Below, one piece after another: positions 1 through 7,522 of a DNA stretch of 7,889 nucleotides. Under the pieces are notes generated by a model. It saw nothing but the letters and a program-made list of their open reading frames with translations, searched no databases and was not told the origin of the DNA. A program made the translations under genes and the position numbers. The stretch is from assembly GCA_023489425.1 (NCBI GenBank), contig JAMDCG010000072.1:1-7889 (forward strand). The letters are read 5' to 3'. The stretch is from Thermoplasmatota archaeon (lineage in GTDB: Archaea > Thermoplasmatota > Thermoplasmata > Thermoplasmatales > Thermoplasmataceae). Within the stretch, counting starts at the first letter, position 1. Each line of letters begins with the position of its first letter.

Positions 1-1215
1 GACTTCTCAAAGCCCGTTCACCTATTTGGAGGTGGCCATCCTATGTTCATGGGAATGGCAGTACTTCTTGGAGTTGATATGTTTGATTCGGCATCCTACG
101 TTAAATATGCAAGGGATGACAGACTTCTTTACACCGAAGGCACAAGATATCTGGCAGATGTGACAGAGCTTCCCTACTGGAGTCCACTAAATGAAAGATT
201 TACGATAAAGGAAATAAAATCTCTTGACGAAAAAGAAAGATATTCAATCCTTGCTGAACACAATTTATTTGCAATTTTCCAGGAACTATCCGAAATAAGG
301 GAAAGAATTAGAGAAAACACACTCTGGCAATATATTGAATCTAAATCCAGATCACATCCTTCGTTATATTCCGCATTTAAAAGAATACTGACACATTCAA
401 AAAGAATAGAACCTTACTTTGAACTTTACAGGAAGAGTCCACTCTTCCACTTTGGAACAGAGACTAACAGGTCACCCTATGGGATTAGATTAAAGAAGCT
501 TGAACCTGAAAAGGGTACTTACAGCACCTTATCATCCAGGGAGTGGAAACCAGCGAGACTAAGCCAGGATTTTGTGAGGAATGTTTATGAAAAATCAGAA
601 GAGAATTTCTGTATTAACTGGTACGGATTGAAAATCCCTGTGGAGATGGAAGAGATATATCCTGTGGAACAGGTGATTTCGGGTTATGAGAAAGAAACTA
701 AAGGAACATTATTCAGGAGAGATAATGGTTATGAAAAGGTCAGAAATTTCAACCTTGAAAAACTTAGAAGAGTTGCAGATTTCCAGTTTGGAAAAGGAAA
801 TGGTAAAAGTATATTTCCAGATGACTGCAAAATTACAGTTTCAAAAGCAACAGGCAGGATCAGGACTATTTCGAGGAATGATAGTATACTTGCAACCATG
901 AGGGCCCATGATGGCTTTATAGGTCTCACCTTTGAAGGAGGGCTTAAATTACATGAGGTTTCTAAAGGAATGAATAATAGAGTGATGGTCACCAGGGAAA
1001 GTGCAACATATAATTCTCAGGGAAAAAGTGTTTTCTTCAAATTCGTAGAACAAAATGACATGGGAATAATTCCACTGAATGATGTTCTTGTTGTGGATCC
1101 TGATGACTCACTTATTGCTGTTGGCAGGGCAATGGTATCCGGACGGGAAATGAGAATGTACAAAGATGGTGTTGCTGTTACAATCAATCATCACATACAG
1201 GAGACCACAAGTTAA
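1..1215 (+). CDS. tgtA: Archaeosine tRNA-guanine transglycosylase (TgtA), 5'-truncated by the window edge
   Basis: TgtA exchanges guanine 15 in the D-loop of archaeal tRNAs for preQ0, the first committed step of archaeosine formation in the cytoplasm. The reading frame is open from base 1; 404 residues are visible and roughly 230 N-terminal residues are missing by comparison with the about 580-residue Pyrococcus enzyme. Numbered from the first visible codon, the catalytic barrel end has FGGGHPM (9-15) and VDMFDSASY (25-33); this aspartate-bearing segment holds the nucleophile and separates TgtA from its paralogue ArcS. The C1/C2 domains follow (SHPSLYSAFKR, SPLFHFG). The last 80 or so residues are a PUA RNA-binding domain (FKFV, GIIPLNDVLVVD, AVGRAMVSGREM). 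Oddity: where the family has CSCPVC for zinc, this protein has YWSPLN (59-64); the fourth ligand, His87, is kept. No frameshift is seen. The family assignment is secure; zinc-site loss is from alignment by eye. Confidence 0.93.
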   Translation, partial: DFSKPVHLFGGGHPMFMGMAVLLGVDMFDSASYVKYARDDRLLYTEGTRYLADVTELPYWSPLNERFTIKEIKSLDEKERYSILAEHNLFAIFQELSEIRERIRENTLWQYIESKSRSHPSLYSAFKRILTHSKRIEPYFELYRKSPLFHFGTETNRSPYGIRLKKLEPEKGTYSTLSSREWKPARLSQDFVRNVYEKSEENFCINWYGLKIPVEMEEIYPVEQVISGYEKETKGTLFRRDNGYEKVRNFNLEKLRRVADFQFGKGNGKSIFPDDCKITVSKATGRIRTISRNDSILATMRAHDGFIGLTFEGGLKLHEVSKGMNNRVMVTRESATYNSQGKSVFFKFVEQNDMGIIPLNDVLVVDPDDSLIAVGRAMVSGREMRMYKDGVAVTINHHIQETTS

Positions 1216-1230
1216 GAGTTTGTGCTATCA

Positions 1231-1266
1231 CTTTTTAAGAATTTTAATAGTTATGGCTATTTTTTT
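1231..1266 (+). terminator. T-rich probable terminator for tgtA
   Basis: Archaeal transcription commonly ends at short T-runs in the non-template strand. After the tgtA stop there is CTTTTTAAGAATTTTAATAG, then a run of seven T at 1260-1266, with no clear hairpin. The second tract lies inside the 3' end of the opposing DUF488 gene, so the convergent transcripts would overlap slightly. This is inferred from composition only. Confidence 0.4.
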
Positions 1267-1597
1267 CAATAAATTCTTTAAGTACTACAGCACTGTTGTG
1301 CTTTTCATTACTTGCACTGTACAGGAAAATAACATCCCCTTTGTTACATATCTCTACAATTTTTTGGATGTCTTTGTTATGCCCTAGCTCCTCCATATAT
1401 CTTTCCCTAAACCCAGCATACTTTTGATCCTCGTGATTGAACCATTTTCTAAGTTCCGTGGAAGGAGCAATATCTTTTGCCCACCAGAACAATTTAAGGG
1501 AATCTTTTTTCATGCCTCTTGGCCACAATCTTTCAACCAGAATTCTTGTCCCAATGTCTCCATCCTCAAGATCATAGACCCTTTTCAAAATTATCAT
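1244..1597 (-). CDS. DUF488 / YeaO-like small conserved protein
   Basis: A 117-residue protein of the DUF488 (YeaO-like) family, sometimes mislabelled a uroporphyrin-III C-methyltransferase fragment. Its biochemical role is not established. Hallmarks in order: an N-terminal strand MIILKRVYD; the signature ILVERLWPRGMKK (19-31); WWAKDIAPSTELRKWFNH (38-55); the RERYMEEL helix (64-71); and the strand plus loop VIFLYSASNEKHNSAVVLKEF (89-109). It is soluble, with no signal peptide or membrane segment, and full length for the family. The ATG start fits the family N-terminus. A TATA-like element lies 34-43 bp upstream, so it probably has its own short-leader promoter rather than reading through from the MFS gene 56 bp upstream. 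It converges on tgtA with 28 bp between stops. Family is certain, function unknown. Confidence 0.88.
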   Translation of the reverse strand: MIILKRVYDLEDGDIGTRILVERLWPRGMKKDSLKLFWWAKDIAPSTELRKWFNHEDQKYAGFRERYMEELGHNKDIQKIVEICNKGDVIFLYSASNEKHNSAVVLKEFIEKNSHNY

Positions 1598-1630
1598 GAT
1601 ACTTTTCCCATTATGGTAGGATGATACAGG

Positions 1631-1640
1631 TTTATTAATA
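1631..1640 (-). promoter_or_regulatory. Putative TATA box for the DUF488 gene
   Basis: The minus strand reads TATTAATAAA 34-43 bp upstream of the DUF488 ATG, the right distance for a transcript with a leader of roughly 10-15 nt. It sits in the 56-bp gap after the MFS stop codon. Composition-based call only. Confidence 0.35.
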
Positions 1641-1653
1641 TTCCTTCACATTC

Positions 1654-2847
1654 TCATCCGACATTGCTTGAAATTACAGTTTCCTCCATTTCCTTCATTC
1701 TACGGGAGAACATACCACTTATGAACATATACATAACCGCGACCACCACAGTACCTATAGCAATGTAGAACCAGTATGTGCTTGAAACACTCTGTAAAAC
1801 AAACAGAAGATATAGTCCGATAATTGCACCTGCAAACCCTCCAAAACTTGAATATAAGTTGTAAACGCCAACATAGGAGCCCCTCATATTATCTGGTGCA
1901 AGAGTGGTGATAATACTCTGGGTGGTTGGGGAAAGTAGATCCTCACCAAAGGTTGATATGGTCATAAAGAGTGCCAGTATTAGAAATGCAGTTGAATCTG
2001 TAAGAACGAGGAAAGAGATAGCATAAAAAAGTGTTCCGACGCCTCTCCACATCATTGGATTTCCAACCTTCGTCATAAGCCTCAGTAATGGAAACTGAAG
2101 AGTCACTACCAGTATCCCATTGAGCGCCCATATATATCCAAGATACATATAAGGAAGATTCTGCAATACGATTGTATAAACTGTAAATGTTGATCCTCTT
2201 TGTCTCATGAAAATCTGTAGAAGTACCCCTATAATTATGAAAACGACGAAAAATCTGTCCTTCATATATGTCCTGCTCAACTCCCCTTTCATTACCTGAA
2301 TGTGATCTGATGGAACATAGGTTTCCCTCATTAGGAAATAAAGCATGAAAATTTCCACCACGGTAACAGCGCTGGATACCAGGAATATGTATTGGAGTCC
2401 AAAGTATGCTAGATATGCCCCAAGCAGTGGCCCTATGGCAATACCGAGATTAGCCATTATCCTCATTATCGTGTAACCTGAAAGTCTGTCTCTTACCGAT
2501 GTTATATCTGCTACAGAAGCCTGTACTGCCGGGTACTGTATTGAGTTTATTATTATTGTTCCGTACCATGATCCAAGCAGGAGAACAAAATAATACGGAT
2601 TTGCAACCGTATAATAGATCAGCAGATAGAAAACCACTGCTGGTATTTGGGAATATACAAGAATTGTTCTTCTACCGATCCTGTCTGTCAGTATCCCAGA
2701 GTAATACTGGACAAAAGCCATTAGAAGTGTGGCAGAACCCAGAAAAAGACCGGTAATTATAAAACTTATGTGATAAACTATTATGAAGATTAAAGGTAGG
2801 AAAATGAAAGTTGAACCCCTTCCAAAGGCACGAATGAACCTTGTCAT
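1654..2847 (-). CDS. MFS permease, drug-exporter-like
   Basis: A 397-residue major facilitator superfamily secondary transporter of the cytoplasmic membrane. It is almost entirely hydrophobic, with about 12 predicted helices in two halves split by a polar stretch near residues 174-196 (RETYVPSDHIQVMKGELSRT). Motif A is GILTDRIGRR at 51-60, between helices 2 and 3. A motif-C-like segment, GIAIGPLLGA (135-144), sits in helix 5; motif C is typical of proton-coupled exporters, so efflux is more likely than uptake, but the substrate cannot be read from sequence. The second half has LSPTTQSIITTLAPDNMRGSYVG, common in multidrug-type members. The length is normal and the frame intact. The ATG at 2847 follows a TATA-like element; an ATG at 2860 is out of frame. 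It is flanked by gaps of 156 and 56 bp and looks monocistronic. Confidence 0.88.
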   Translation of the reverse strand: MTRFIRAFGRGSTFIFLPLIFIIVYHISFIITGLFLGSATLLMAFVQYYSGILTDRIGRRTILVYSQIPAVVFYLLIYYTVANPYYFVLLLGSWYGTIIINSIQYPAVQASVADITSVRDRLSGYTIMRIMANLGIAIGPLLGAYLAYFGLQYIFLVSSAVTVVEIFMLYFLMRETYVPSDHIQVMKGELSRTYMKDRFFVVFIIIGVLLQIFMRQRGSTFTVYTIVLQNLPYMYLGYIWALNGILVVTLQFPLLRLMTKVGNPMMWRGVGTLFYAISFLVLTDSTAFLILALFMTISTFGEDLLSPTTQSIITTLAPDNMRGSYVGVYNLYSSFGGFAGAIIGLYLLFVLQSVSSTYWFYIAIGTVVVAVMYMFISGMFSRRMKEMEETVISSNVG

Positions 2848-2878
2848 ACTTAGGATCCATATCCTTCTATCAAGATTT

Positions 2879-2890
2879 TTTATATTAAAA
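2879..2890 (-). promoter_or_regulatory. Putative TATA box for the MFS permease
   Basis: The minus strand reads TTTTAATATAAA 32-43 bp upstream of the ATG at 2847, an archaeal TATA-like element that would give a leader of about 10-15 nt. The rest of the 156-bp gap (2848-3003) is AT-rich and must also contain the 3' end of the polB-reductase-permease transcript. No T-run terminator or stable hairpin is obvious there. Confidence 0.42.
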
Positions 2891-3003
2891 GCGTAAGGTG
2901 AAGTTGCCGTTAGTGTGTATTAATAATGATTATTTAATTGATTCCAAGTTTCTTAGATAGTTATTAAGTTTTCACCAATATAATATATACTTAGGGATGG
3001 AGT

Positions 3004-3846
3004 TCATACAAGCACTATTGTCATTAACATTGCGATAACCATCAGAGCTCCCCCTCCAATAGTGTAATAGGAAAGTGGTATTCCTGTAAGTATGACTGAG
3101 AAAATTGCAGCAAACACTGGTTCTGAAACCATTATTATGCTTGCCTTTTCAGGCTTCACGTAAACCAGTGCCTTGTTGGTTATAAAATATGCCACAACCC
3201 CTGCAAAAATTGCAGTGAAAGCGATAGTAAAGATGAGAATTGGAGATGAAAAGTTGAAATATATCTTAAAGGTAGGTATTGCTATGGTTGAATAAAGTGA
3301 AACTGCTGCCATTTGAAAAAAGGTAAATTTCACCATATCCAGCTTATTATTCCTTGAAACATAGATTATCTGCATTGCGTATCCAACGGCACATATGAAA
3401 GTAAGAAGATCTCCTAGCTGAAGTGAAAAGTTACTTACCTCTCCCACTGTAATAATCAAAAGACCAACAAATGCAAGAGTTACGGCCGATAGATCACTTT
3501 TTGAAATTCTCTGGCGATAAATAAGGTATGCAATTACTGGAACAAGTACTATGTAAAGGCCGGTAACAAATCCCGAAATAGCAGGTGTCGTGAAATATAG
3601 TCCTATGGTCTGGAAGTAATATCCAAGAAACAGAAAGAATCCGGCAATAAATCCCTGCCTCAATCCTGTGAGATCACTCCTGTTTTTTATGAATGGAATC
3701 ATCACAATTGTTGATATCAAAAACCTAATGGCAAGAAATATTACAGGAGACATGTATTCCAGTGAAATCTTGATCAGTGGAAATGTGACTCCCCACGAAA
3801 GAGTTGCTATTATGATTAAAAATGAGTACTTAGTTTCGTTCTGCAT
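3004..3846 (-). CDS. EamA/DMT superfamily permease
   Basis: A 280-residue integral membrane protein of the drug/metabolite transporter superfamily. It has about ten helices arranged as two EamA repeats (about residues 8-135 and 145-280). Repeat 1 begins with the usual ATLSWGVTFPLIKISL and has the family hallmark YYFQTIGLYFTTPAISGFVTGLY (76-98). Repeat 2 has NKALVYVKPEKASIIMVSEPVFAAIFSV (224-251), the conserved Pro-Glu-Lys-Ala and Glu-Pro signature. The length is typical. Such proteins move amino acids, nucleotides or other metabolites; the substrate and direction cannot be deduced. The ATG overlaps the end of the upstream reductase gene by 17 nt, with a purine-rich AAGGAAAGAAAAGA just before it, pointing to translational coupling and transcription with polB. 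No own promoter is needed. Confidence 0.88.
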   Translation of the reverse strand: MQNETKYSFLIIIATLSWGVTFPLIKISLEYMSPVIFLAIRFLISTIVMIPFIKNRSDLTGLRQGFIAGFFLFLGYYFQTIGLYFTTPAISGFVTGLYIVLVPVIAYLIYRQRISKSDLSAVTLAFVGLLIITVGEVSNFSLQLGDLLTFICAVGYAMQIIYVSRNNKLDMVKFTFFQMAAVSLYSTIAIPTFKIYFNFSSPILIFTIAFTAIFAGVVAYFITNKALVYVKPEKASIIMVSEPVFAAIFSVILTGIPLSYYTIGGGALMVIAMLMTIVLV

Positions 3847-4990
3847 TCTTTTCTTTCCTTGGAAATAATACGTTTCTAACTATGGATGGATTCCTGATGA
3901 GCATTTTAAGAACAACTCTTGAGGGATAATCAATATCCCCTATGGTATTGATTAAATGTGTCATTCTCTCAGTGGTTATCTTTCTGCCTATGATGTTAAA
4001 TGAGGTGTCAGTGATTCTTGAGTATAGTTTCTGTATCCTGAAATCTCTCTTAAGTTCTGCACCTAATTCTTTTTTCCACAGTTTGTTGTATAGGGAAAGT
4101 GTTCCTTCTGAAAAATCCTCCTTTTCATATGCCCGTTCCATTGTTATTGCAGCCTTTTCTCCTGAGACCATTCCAGTATAGATTCCACCGCCGCTGAGTG
4201 GTTTCACTATACCTGCTGCATCTCCAACTAACAATGCACCATCACCATATGGTCTTCTGAGGAAACTTATGGGAATAGGGCCGCCGGTTATTGATATTTT
4301 ATTTGGATTTAGATACCTTTTGTAAAGGTAATTGAATTTTTCTCTTGTTAATCCAAATCCAGCAGTTCCAATGCGAGAGAAGTCTCCAGCCGGAGTACCC
4401 CATGCAAAATAGCCATTGCTGAATTTATTACCAAGAAAGACGTTTACATTATCCTGATCTTCCATCCTATCAGCACCATCGATCTGATACGCGGAAACAA
4501 TCCTCCTGAACCTTTGATCAGGGAACAGTACCTTTCTTGTGATACTGTTTGCCCCGTCTGCTCCTACAACTGCAAGAGCCTCAACTTCTTCTATGTTTCC
4601 ATCTCTCCTCATGGTGATCTTCATTTTCCTATCCTGTCTCCTTATGTCCTTTACCCTTGCATTTAACATTAGCTCTGCACCATTCCCTATGGACATGGCA
4701 GCTGCATCCTGATCAAAACGATCCCTTTCCAGCACCATGGTTTCCTCTTCCTTTCCAATTCTTATGTGGTTGCCATCTGGAAAGTATATGTTTGCACCAT
4801 GGACTTTGTTTACCACTGAATCCGTCTTTACCATTGAAGTCACTCTTCTTGAAACAAGACCAGTGCATTCAACAGGCTTTCCGATGGACTGATGCTCCTC
4901 AAGCTGTGCTACCTTAAACCCTCTTTTCGCCAGCCTTTGAGTGCAATAGGAGCCACTGGGTCCTCCCCCAATGACAACAAAATCAAACAA
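3830..4990 (-). CDS. FAD-dependent geranylgeranyl reductase family protein (TTG start)
   Basis: With the start chosen here, a 386-residue flavoprotein of the geranylgeranyl reductase family, which in archaea saturates the isoprenoid chains of membrane lipids. The N-terminal Rossmann motif is VIGGGPSGS (6-14), with the ribose-binding acidic pair LEEH (30-33). PVECTGLVS (39-47) is the flavin-proximal cysteine motif, VVGADGANS (141-149) is conserved, and the second FAD motif is LLVGDAAGIVKPLSGGGI (253-270). The ORF is open to an ATG at 5107, but that adds 39 unrelated residues wholly inside polB. A TTG at 4990 puts Met-Phe-Asp-Phe directly before the Rossmann strand, as in relatives, and has GGAGG six bases upstream, inside the last polB codons. 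The gene begins 1 nt after the polB stop and overlaps the EamA gene by 17 nt. The lipid motif YxWxFP reads FAWGTP (195-200), a divergent form, so the exact substrate is uncertain. Confidence 0.87.
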   Translation of the reverse strand: MFDFVVIGGGPSGSYCTQRLAKRGFKVAQLEEHQSIGKPVECTGLVSRRVTSMVKTDSVVNKVHGANIYFPDGNHIRIGKEEETMVLERDRFDQDAAAMSIGNGAELMLNARVKDIRRQDRKMKITMRRDGNIEEVEALAVVGADGANSITRKVLFPDQRFRRIVSAYQIDGADRMEDQDNVNVFLGNKFSNGYFAWGTPAGDFSRIGTAGFGLTREKFNYLYKRYLNPNKISITGGPIPISFLRRPYGDGALLVGDAAGIVKPLSGGGIYTGMVSGEKAAITMERAYEKEDFSEGTLSLYNKLWKKELGAELKRDFRIQKLYSRITDTSFNIIGRKITTERMTHLINTIGDIDYPSRVVLKMLIRNPSIVRNVLFPRKEKNAERN

Positions 4991-4991
4991 T

Positions 4992-7370
4992 CTATCCCTC
5001 CATGAAACTATCAAGTGTTGTATTCTTGCTGTTATGCACAGCCTGTTGCCTTTTCCCAGATTTGGAACCCTGCTCCACCAGGTGTATGGGCTCATCGAGA
5101 CTCTCAAACACTCTGTTTACAGTTTCCTCAACCCTTTTTGCGTAATAAAGCCAGTCAGGTTCGTCCTCAAATTTCTCTCCATCAATATATGGTTCCACTT
5201 CCTGTGGTGTTACCCTGCTATTGGTAACTATCCAGGAAACCTTCATTCCAGGTATGAACCTTTCACCTCTTTCCTGCAGTTTTCTTGCGGCTCTCACATT
5301 TGCCATGGAATCAGCGTTTGCATAGGATGCTGAATCCTTAACCGACCTTGAAATAACCAGTTTAGATATATCTATGCTCCTATCCCCACTGATCATTCTT
5401 TCTATAACGTCTACTGCATTTTTTCTTGCCCCTGATACATCTTTTTTCATCAATGAATCAAACACCGATTCAAGCAGTTCACTCTGCATATCAAAGGAGT
5501 CAGTTCTCCTAACCTCGTATCCTCTCACAAGCATTTCTCCAGCACTATCCATAGGATAGACTATCTTCCCCACGTATCTCTTCTTCGCTCCATGTGAAAA
5601 GAAAGGATCCATAATTTTTTCGAACTCGATCAGAATGTGCAAATCGTCAGAAATTTCTTTGCTCAGATCATTTCCCATTTTTATCGCATCAGTCAGCTCC
5701 TTCTTTCCTGACTCAATGAAAACGCTATCTGTATCACCGTATATCACCTTTAGATCCTTTTTCTTGAGTTTATCAATGAGACCCATGATCGTATTTCTTG
5801 CAAAGGAAGTAACCGAGCTACCAAGTTCTGGATTTGTGAATCTGTAAAATGAAGAAGCGAGGACACCATAAAAGGTGTTCATTAGAATTTTAATGGCATT
5901 CTGCACTCCGTCTAAATAGTCCTTTTCGTCTCCCGTGGCCTGCTTCATCTGCTTTTTTACCTGATCCCTTCTTGCCATTAGAGTCTGCAATAATTCAGGA
6001 ATTAGTCCTTTCCTCACAGATGGATCCAGAAATCTTGCCCCTGTAGGCGAAATAATAGTTCCTTTTTCACTTAATGTGGTGAAACATATATTGTATTTCA
6101 TAATTATGGATGGATACATGCTTTTGAAGTCCAGTACTATCACCATATCATACAGTCCTGCTCCTATTGACTCCACATGGCCGCCTTCTATTGCCCTGTC
6201 CTTGAGCGCCTGACTTGCTGTCATTGGAACTGCAATATTCCTTTGCGTTGCCAGTCTTATGAGCAAAGAATCCACATAATTACTTGTTCCGCCATTTGTT
6301 GTATCCTCCAGTGGAAGTTTGGTAACAGTAGACATGAACATATTTCTATCAACAACCCGCATCTTTTCCATGATCCTCAGTGTTAGATCTGCATCCTTAA
6401 TACAATAGTCAATGACTTCCTTAGGTCTGTTCTTGTATTCTTCCATAATGTTAAGCCTGTCAACATCATCCTTTCCTTCGTTCAGGAGTTCCATTGCAAC
6501 ATAATTAAGAGTTTCATGTTTTGGTTTCAGGATCTTCTTTACATTCCACCATACGTCACTTATTATCCTTCCCTTTACCCTCCAGAACTGGCCGTTCATC
6601 CTCCTTGCCTTTGATCCGTCCCGTCCTATATCAAGTGTGAGTCTGTACCGTTCCATCCTGTATTCAATTACAGGTAGATCGTACCCATCTATGTTGTATC
6701 CTATAATAATATCAGGGTCCTTTTCCAGAATAAGCTTATTAAAATTTGAAAGAATTTCCTTCTCTTCTCCCGTAATGGCACCTTTCTCGGTTTCTGCCCC
6801 CTTTTTGCTTCTTATAGAGTAGCCTATTACTATGATCTTTCCATAAGTGTCACCTTCATCTGGTGGAAATGCATTCTCTATGTCAAAGCTAAGTACCCTT
6901 ACATCAGGTGTGAAATCATCAGTTGTTCTTATGCCTTTAATATCGGTTTTTAAAACCATATCGGTATGATATCTATTTCTGTCAATGACTTCCTCACCTT
7001 CTACCTCAATACAGGCCCCAAGGTCAAGATCGTAGATGAATCTGTGGTGAAAAGGTATATCTGCAGCCATTACTGTGGAAACAAAAAGGGAGCGCAGTTC
7101 TGGCACTTTATATGGATGATTAACATAAATTCTTATTGCTTTTCTTGTCTCTCCCTTGACCCATAGTTCAAGGTTCTCCATTCTCTTGAATTCTTGATTC
7201 TTCTTGATTCCTTCTATCTCCTGCTCATTCGGCTCTATAACATCAAAATATGGATCGAAACCACCACACAGGACCGTTACTGATGTTCCGTCGATTGTCC
7301 TCCCAAATATCTCCAAAACAGTATCTGAAGTTCTGTATGAGGATGAAATTATTCTAAGACTTATTTTCAT
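4992..7370 (-). CDS. polB: Family B DNA polymerase (archaeal PolB) with 3'-5' exonuclease
   Basis: A 792-residue archaeal family B DNA polymerase for replication and repair, with complete proofreading and polymerase domains. Exo I is FDIE (162-165, Asp163/Glu165), Exo II is YNIDGYD (225-231) and Exo III is YCIKD (322-326). Polymerase motif A is DFKSMYPS (414-421), motif B is KILMNTFYG (494-502) and motif C is YGDTDS (544-549). KKRY (596-599) contacts template-primer. Motifs A, B and C are uninterrupted, so no intein is present at the usual sites. Near the N-terminus, V89-P90 and R110 in DIPFHHRF match the uracil-sensing pocket residues of Pyrococcus Pfu polymerase (V93, R119). The last residues, TTLDSFMEG, resemble a PCNA-binding PIP box. 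The length is normal. The ATG at 7370 begins the usual first strand (MKISLRIISSSY). It is the first gene of a probable polB-reductase-EamA operon, divergent from the riboswitch transcript. Confidence 0.97.
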   Translation of the reverse strand: MKISLRIISSSYRTSDTVLEIFGRTIDGTSVTVLCGGFDPYFDVIEPNEQEIEGIKKNQEFKRMENLELWVKGETRKAIRIYVNHPYKVPELRSLFVSTVMAADIPFHHRFIYDLDLGACIEVEGEEVIDRNRYHTDMVLKTDIKGIRTTDDFTPDVRVLSFDIENAFPPDEGDTYGKIIVIGYSIRSKKGAETEKGAITGEEKEILSNFNKLILEKDPDIIIGYNIDGYDLPVIEYRMERYRLTLDIGRDGSKARRMNGQFWRVKGRIISDVWWNVKKILKPKHETLNYVAMELLNEGKDDVDRLNIMEEYKNRPKEVIDYCIKDADLTLRIMEKMRVVDRNMFMSTVTKLPLEDTTNGGTSNYVDSLLIRLATQRNIAVPMTASQALKDRAIEGGHVESIGAGLYDMVIVLDFKSMYPSIIMKYNICFTTLSEKGTIISPTGARFLDPSVRKGLIPELLQTLMARRDQVKKQMKQATGDEKDYLDGVQNAIKILMNTFYGVLASSFYRFTNPELGSSVTSFARNTIMGLIDKLKKKDLKVIYGDTDSVFIESGKKELTDAIKMGNDLSKEISDDLHILIEFEKIMDPFFSHGAKKRYVGKIVYPMDSAGEMLVRGYEVRRTDSFDMQSELLESVFDSLMKKDVSGARKNAVDVIERMISGDRSIDISKLVISRSVKDSASYANADSMANVRAARKLQERGERFIPGMKVSWIVTNSRVTPQEVEPYIDGEKFEDEPDWLYYAKRVEETVNRVFESLDEPIHLVEQGSKSGKRQQAVHNSKNTTLDSFMEG
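4996..5000 (-). promoter_or_regulatory. Shine-Dalgarno deciding the TTG start of the reductase
   Basis: The minus strand reads GGAGG followed by GATAGA and then TTG (4990-4988). The site lies in the codons for the final Glu-Gly of polB, so terminating polB ribosomes sit on the initiation site of the next gene. This selects TTG over the upstream in-frame ATG at 5107. Confidence 0.65.
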
Positions 7371-7392
7371 CAGCTAAATATGCATATCCAGC

Positions 7393-7403
7393 TTAAAAAA
7401 ATA
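7393..7403 (-). promoter_or_regulatory. Putative polB promoter (near-leaderless)
   Basis: The minus strand reads ATTTTTTTAAG about 23-33 bp upstream of the polB ATG at 7370, which would place transcription start at or just before the start codon. No Shine-Dalgarno precedes the ATG (TATTTAGCTG), which fits a leaderless mRNA. The stronger-looking TTTTATAA at 7432-7439 is an alternative that would give a leader of about 35-40 nt. Confidence 0.35.
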
Positions 7404-7512
7404 TCCATTATTTCGAATTGGGACATTGTGTTATAAAAGAGTTATTCATATTTTACCTCATGATGAATGTCAGGGGAGAACTATACTAAGATACCATTAT
7501 TAAAACAAAACA

Positions 7513-7522
7513 GTTTAATAAT
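7513..7522 (+). promoter_or_regulatory. Putative TATA box for the TPP-riboswitch transcript
   Basis: GTTTAATAAT lies about 20-28 bp before the first conserved riboswitch base. It would place the transcription start close to 7538-7541, so that the RNA begins essentially with the riboswitch. The spacing is the only support beyond composition. Confidence 0.42.

Noticed and set aside
686..992. Secondary open frames inside tgtA on both strands, and similar ones inside polB, the reductase and the permeases
   Set aside because: They overlap well-supported genes in other frames, show no recognisable domains and have no start signals.
2846..2996. Repeated ATACTTAGG at both ends of the MFS-EamA gap (2846-2854 and 2988-2996)
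   Set aside because: A 9-base AT-rich direct repeat with no extension and no symmetry. The first copy overlaps the MFS start codon; chance is the simplest explanation.
2848..3003. tRNA or small RNA in the 156-bp gap
   Set aside because: No cloverleaf, box elements or stable hairpin; only AT-rich promoter-like sequence.
4991..5107. ATG at 5107 as the start of the reductase
   Set aside because: It adds 39 residues that are only polB read in another frame. The TTG at 4990 has a good Shine-Dalgarno and gives the normal family N-terminus.
4992..7370. Intein in polB
   Set aside because: Motifs A, B and C are continuous and the total length is normal for an intein-free enzyme.
7460..7466. ATGATGA resembling the C box of a C/D guide RNA
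   Set aside because: No CTGA D box follows within the expected 50-60 nt; the first CTGA belongs to the riboswitch.
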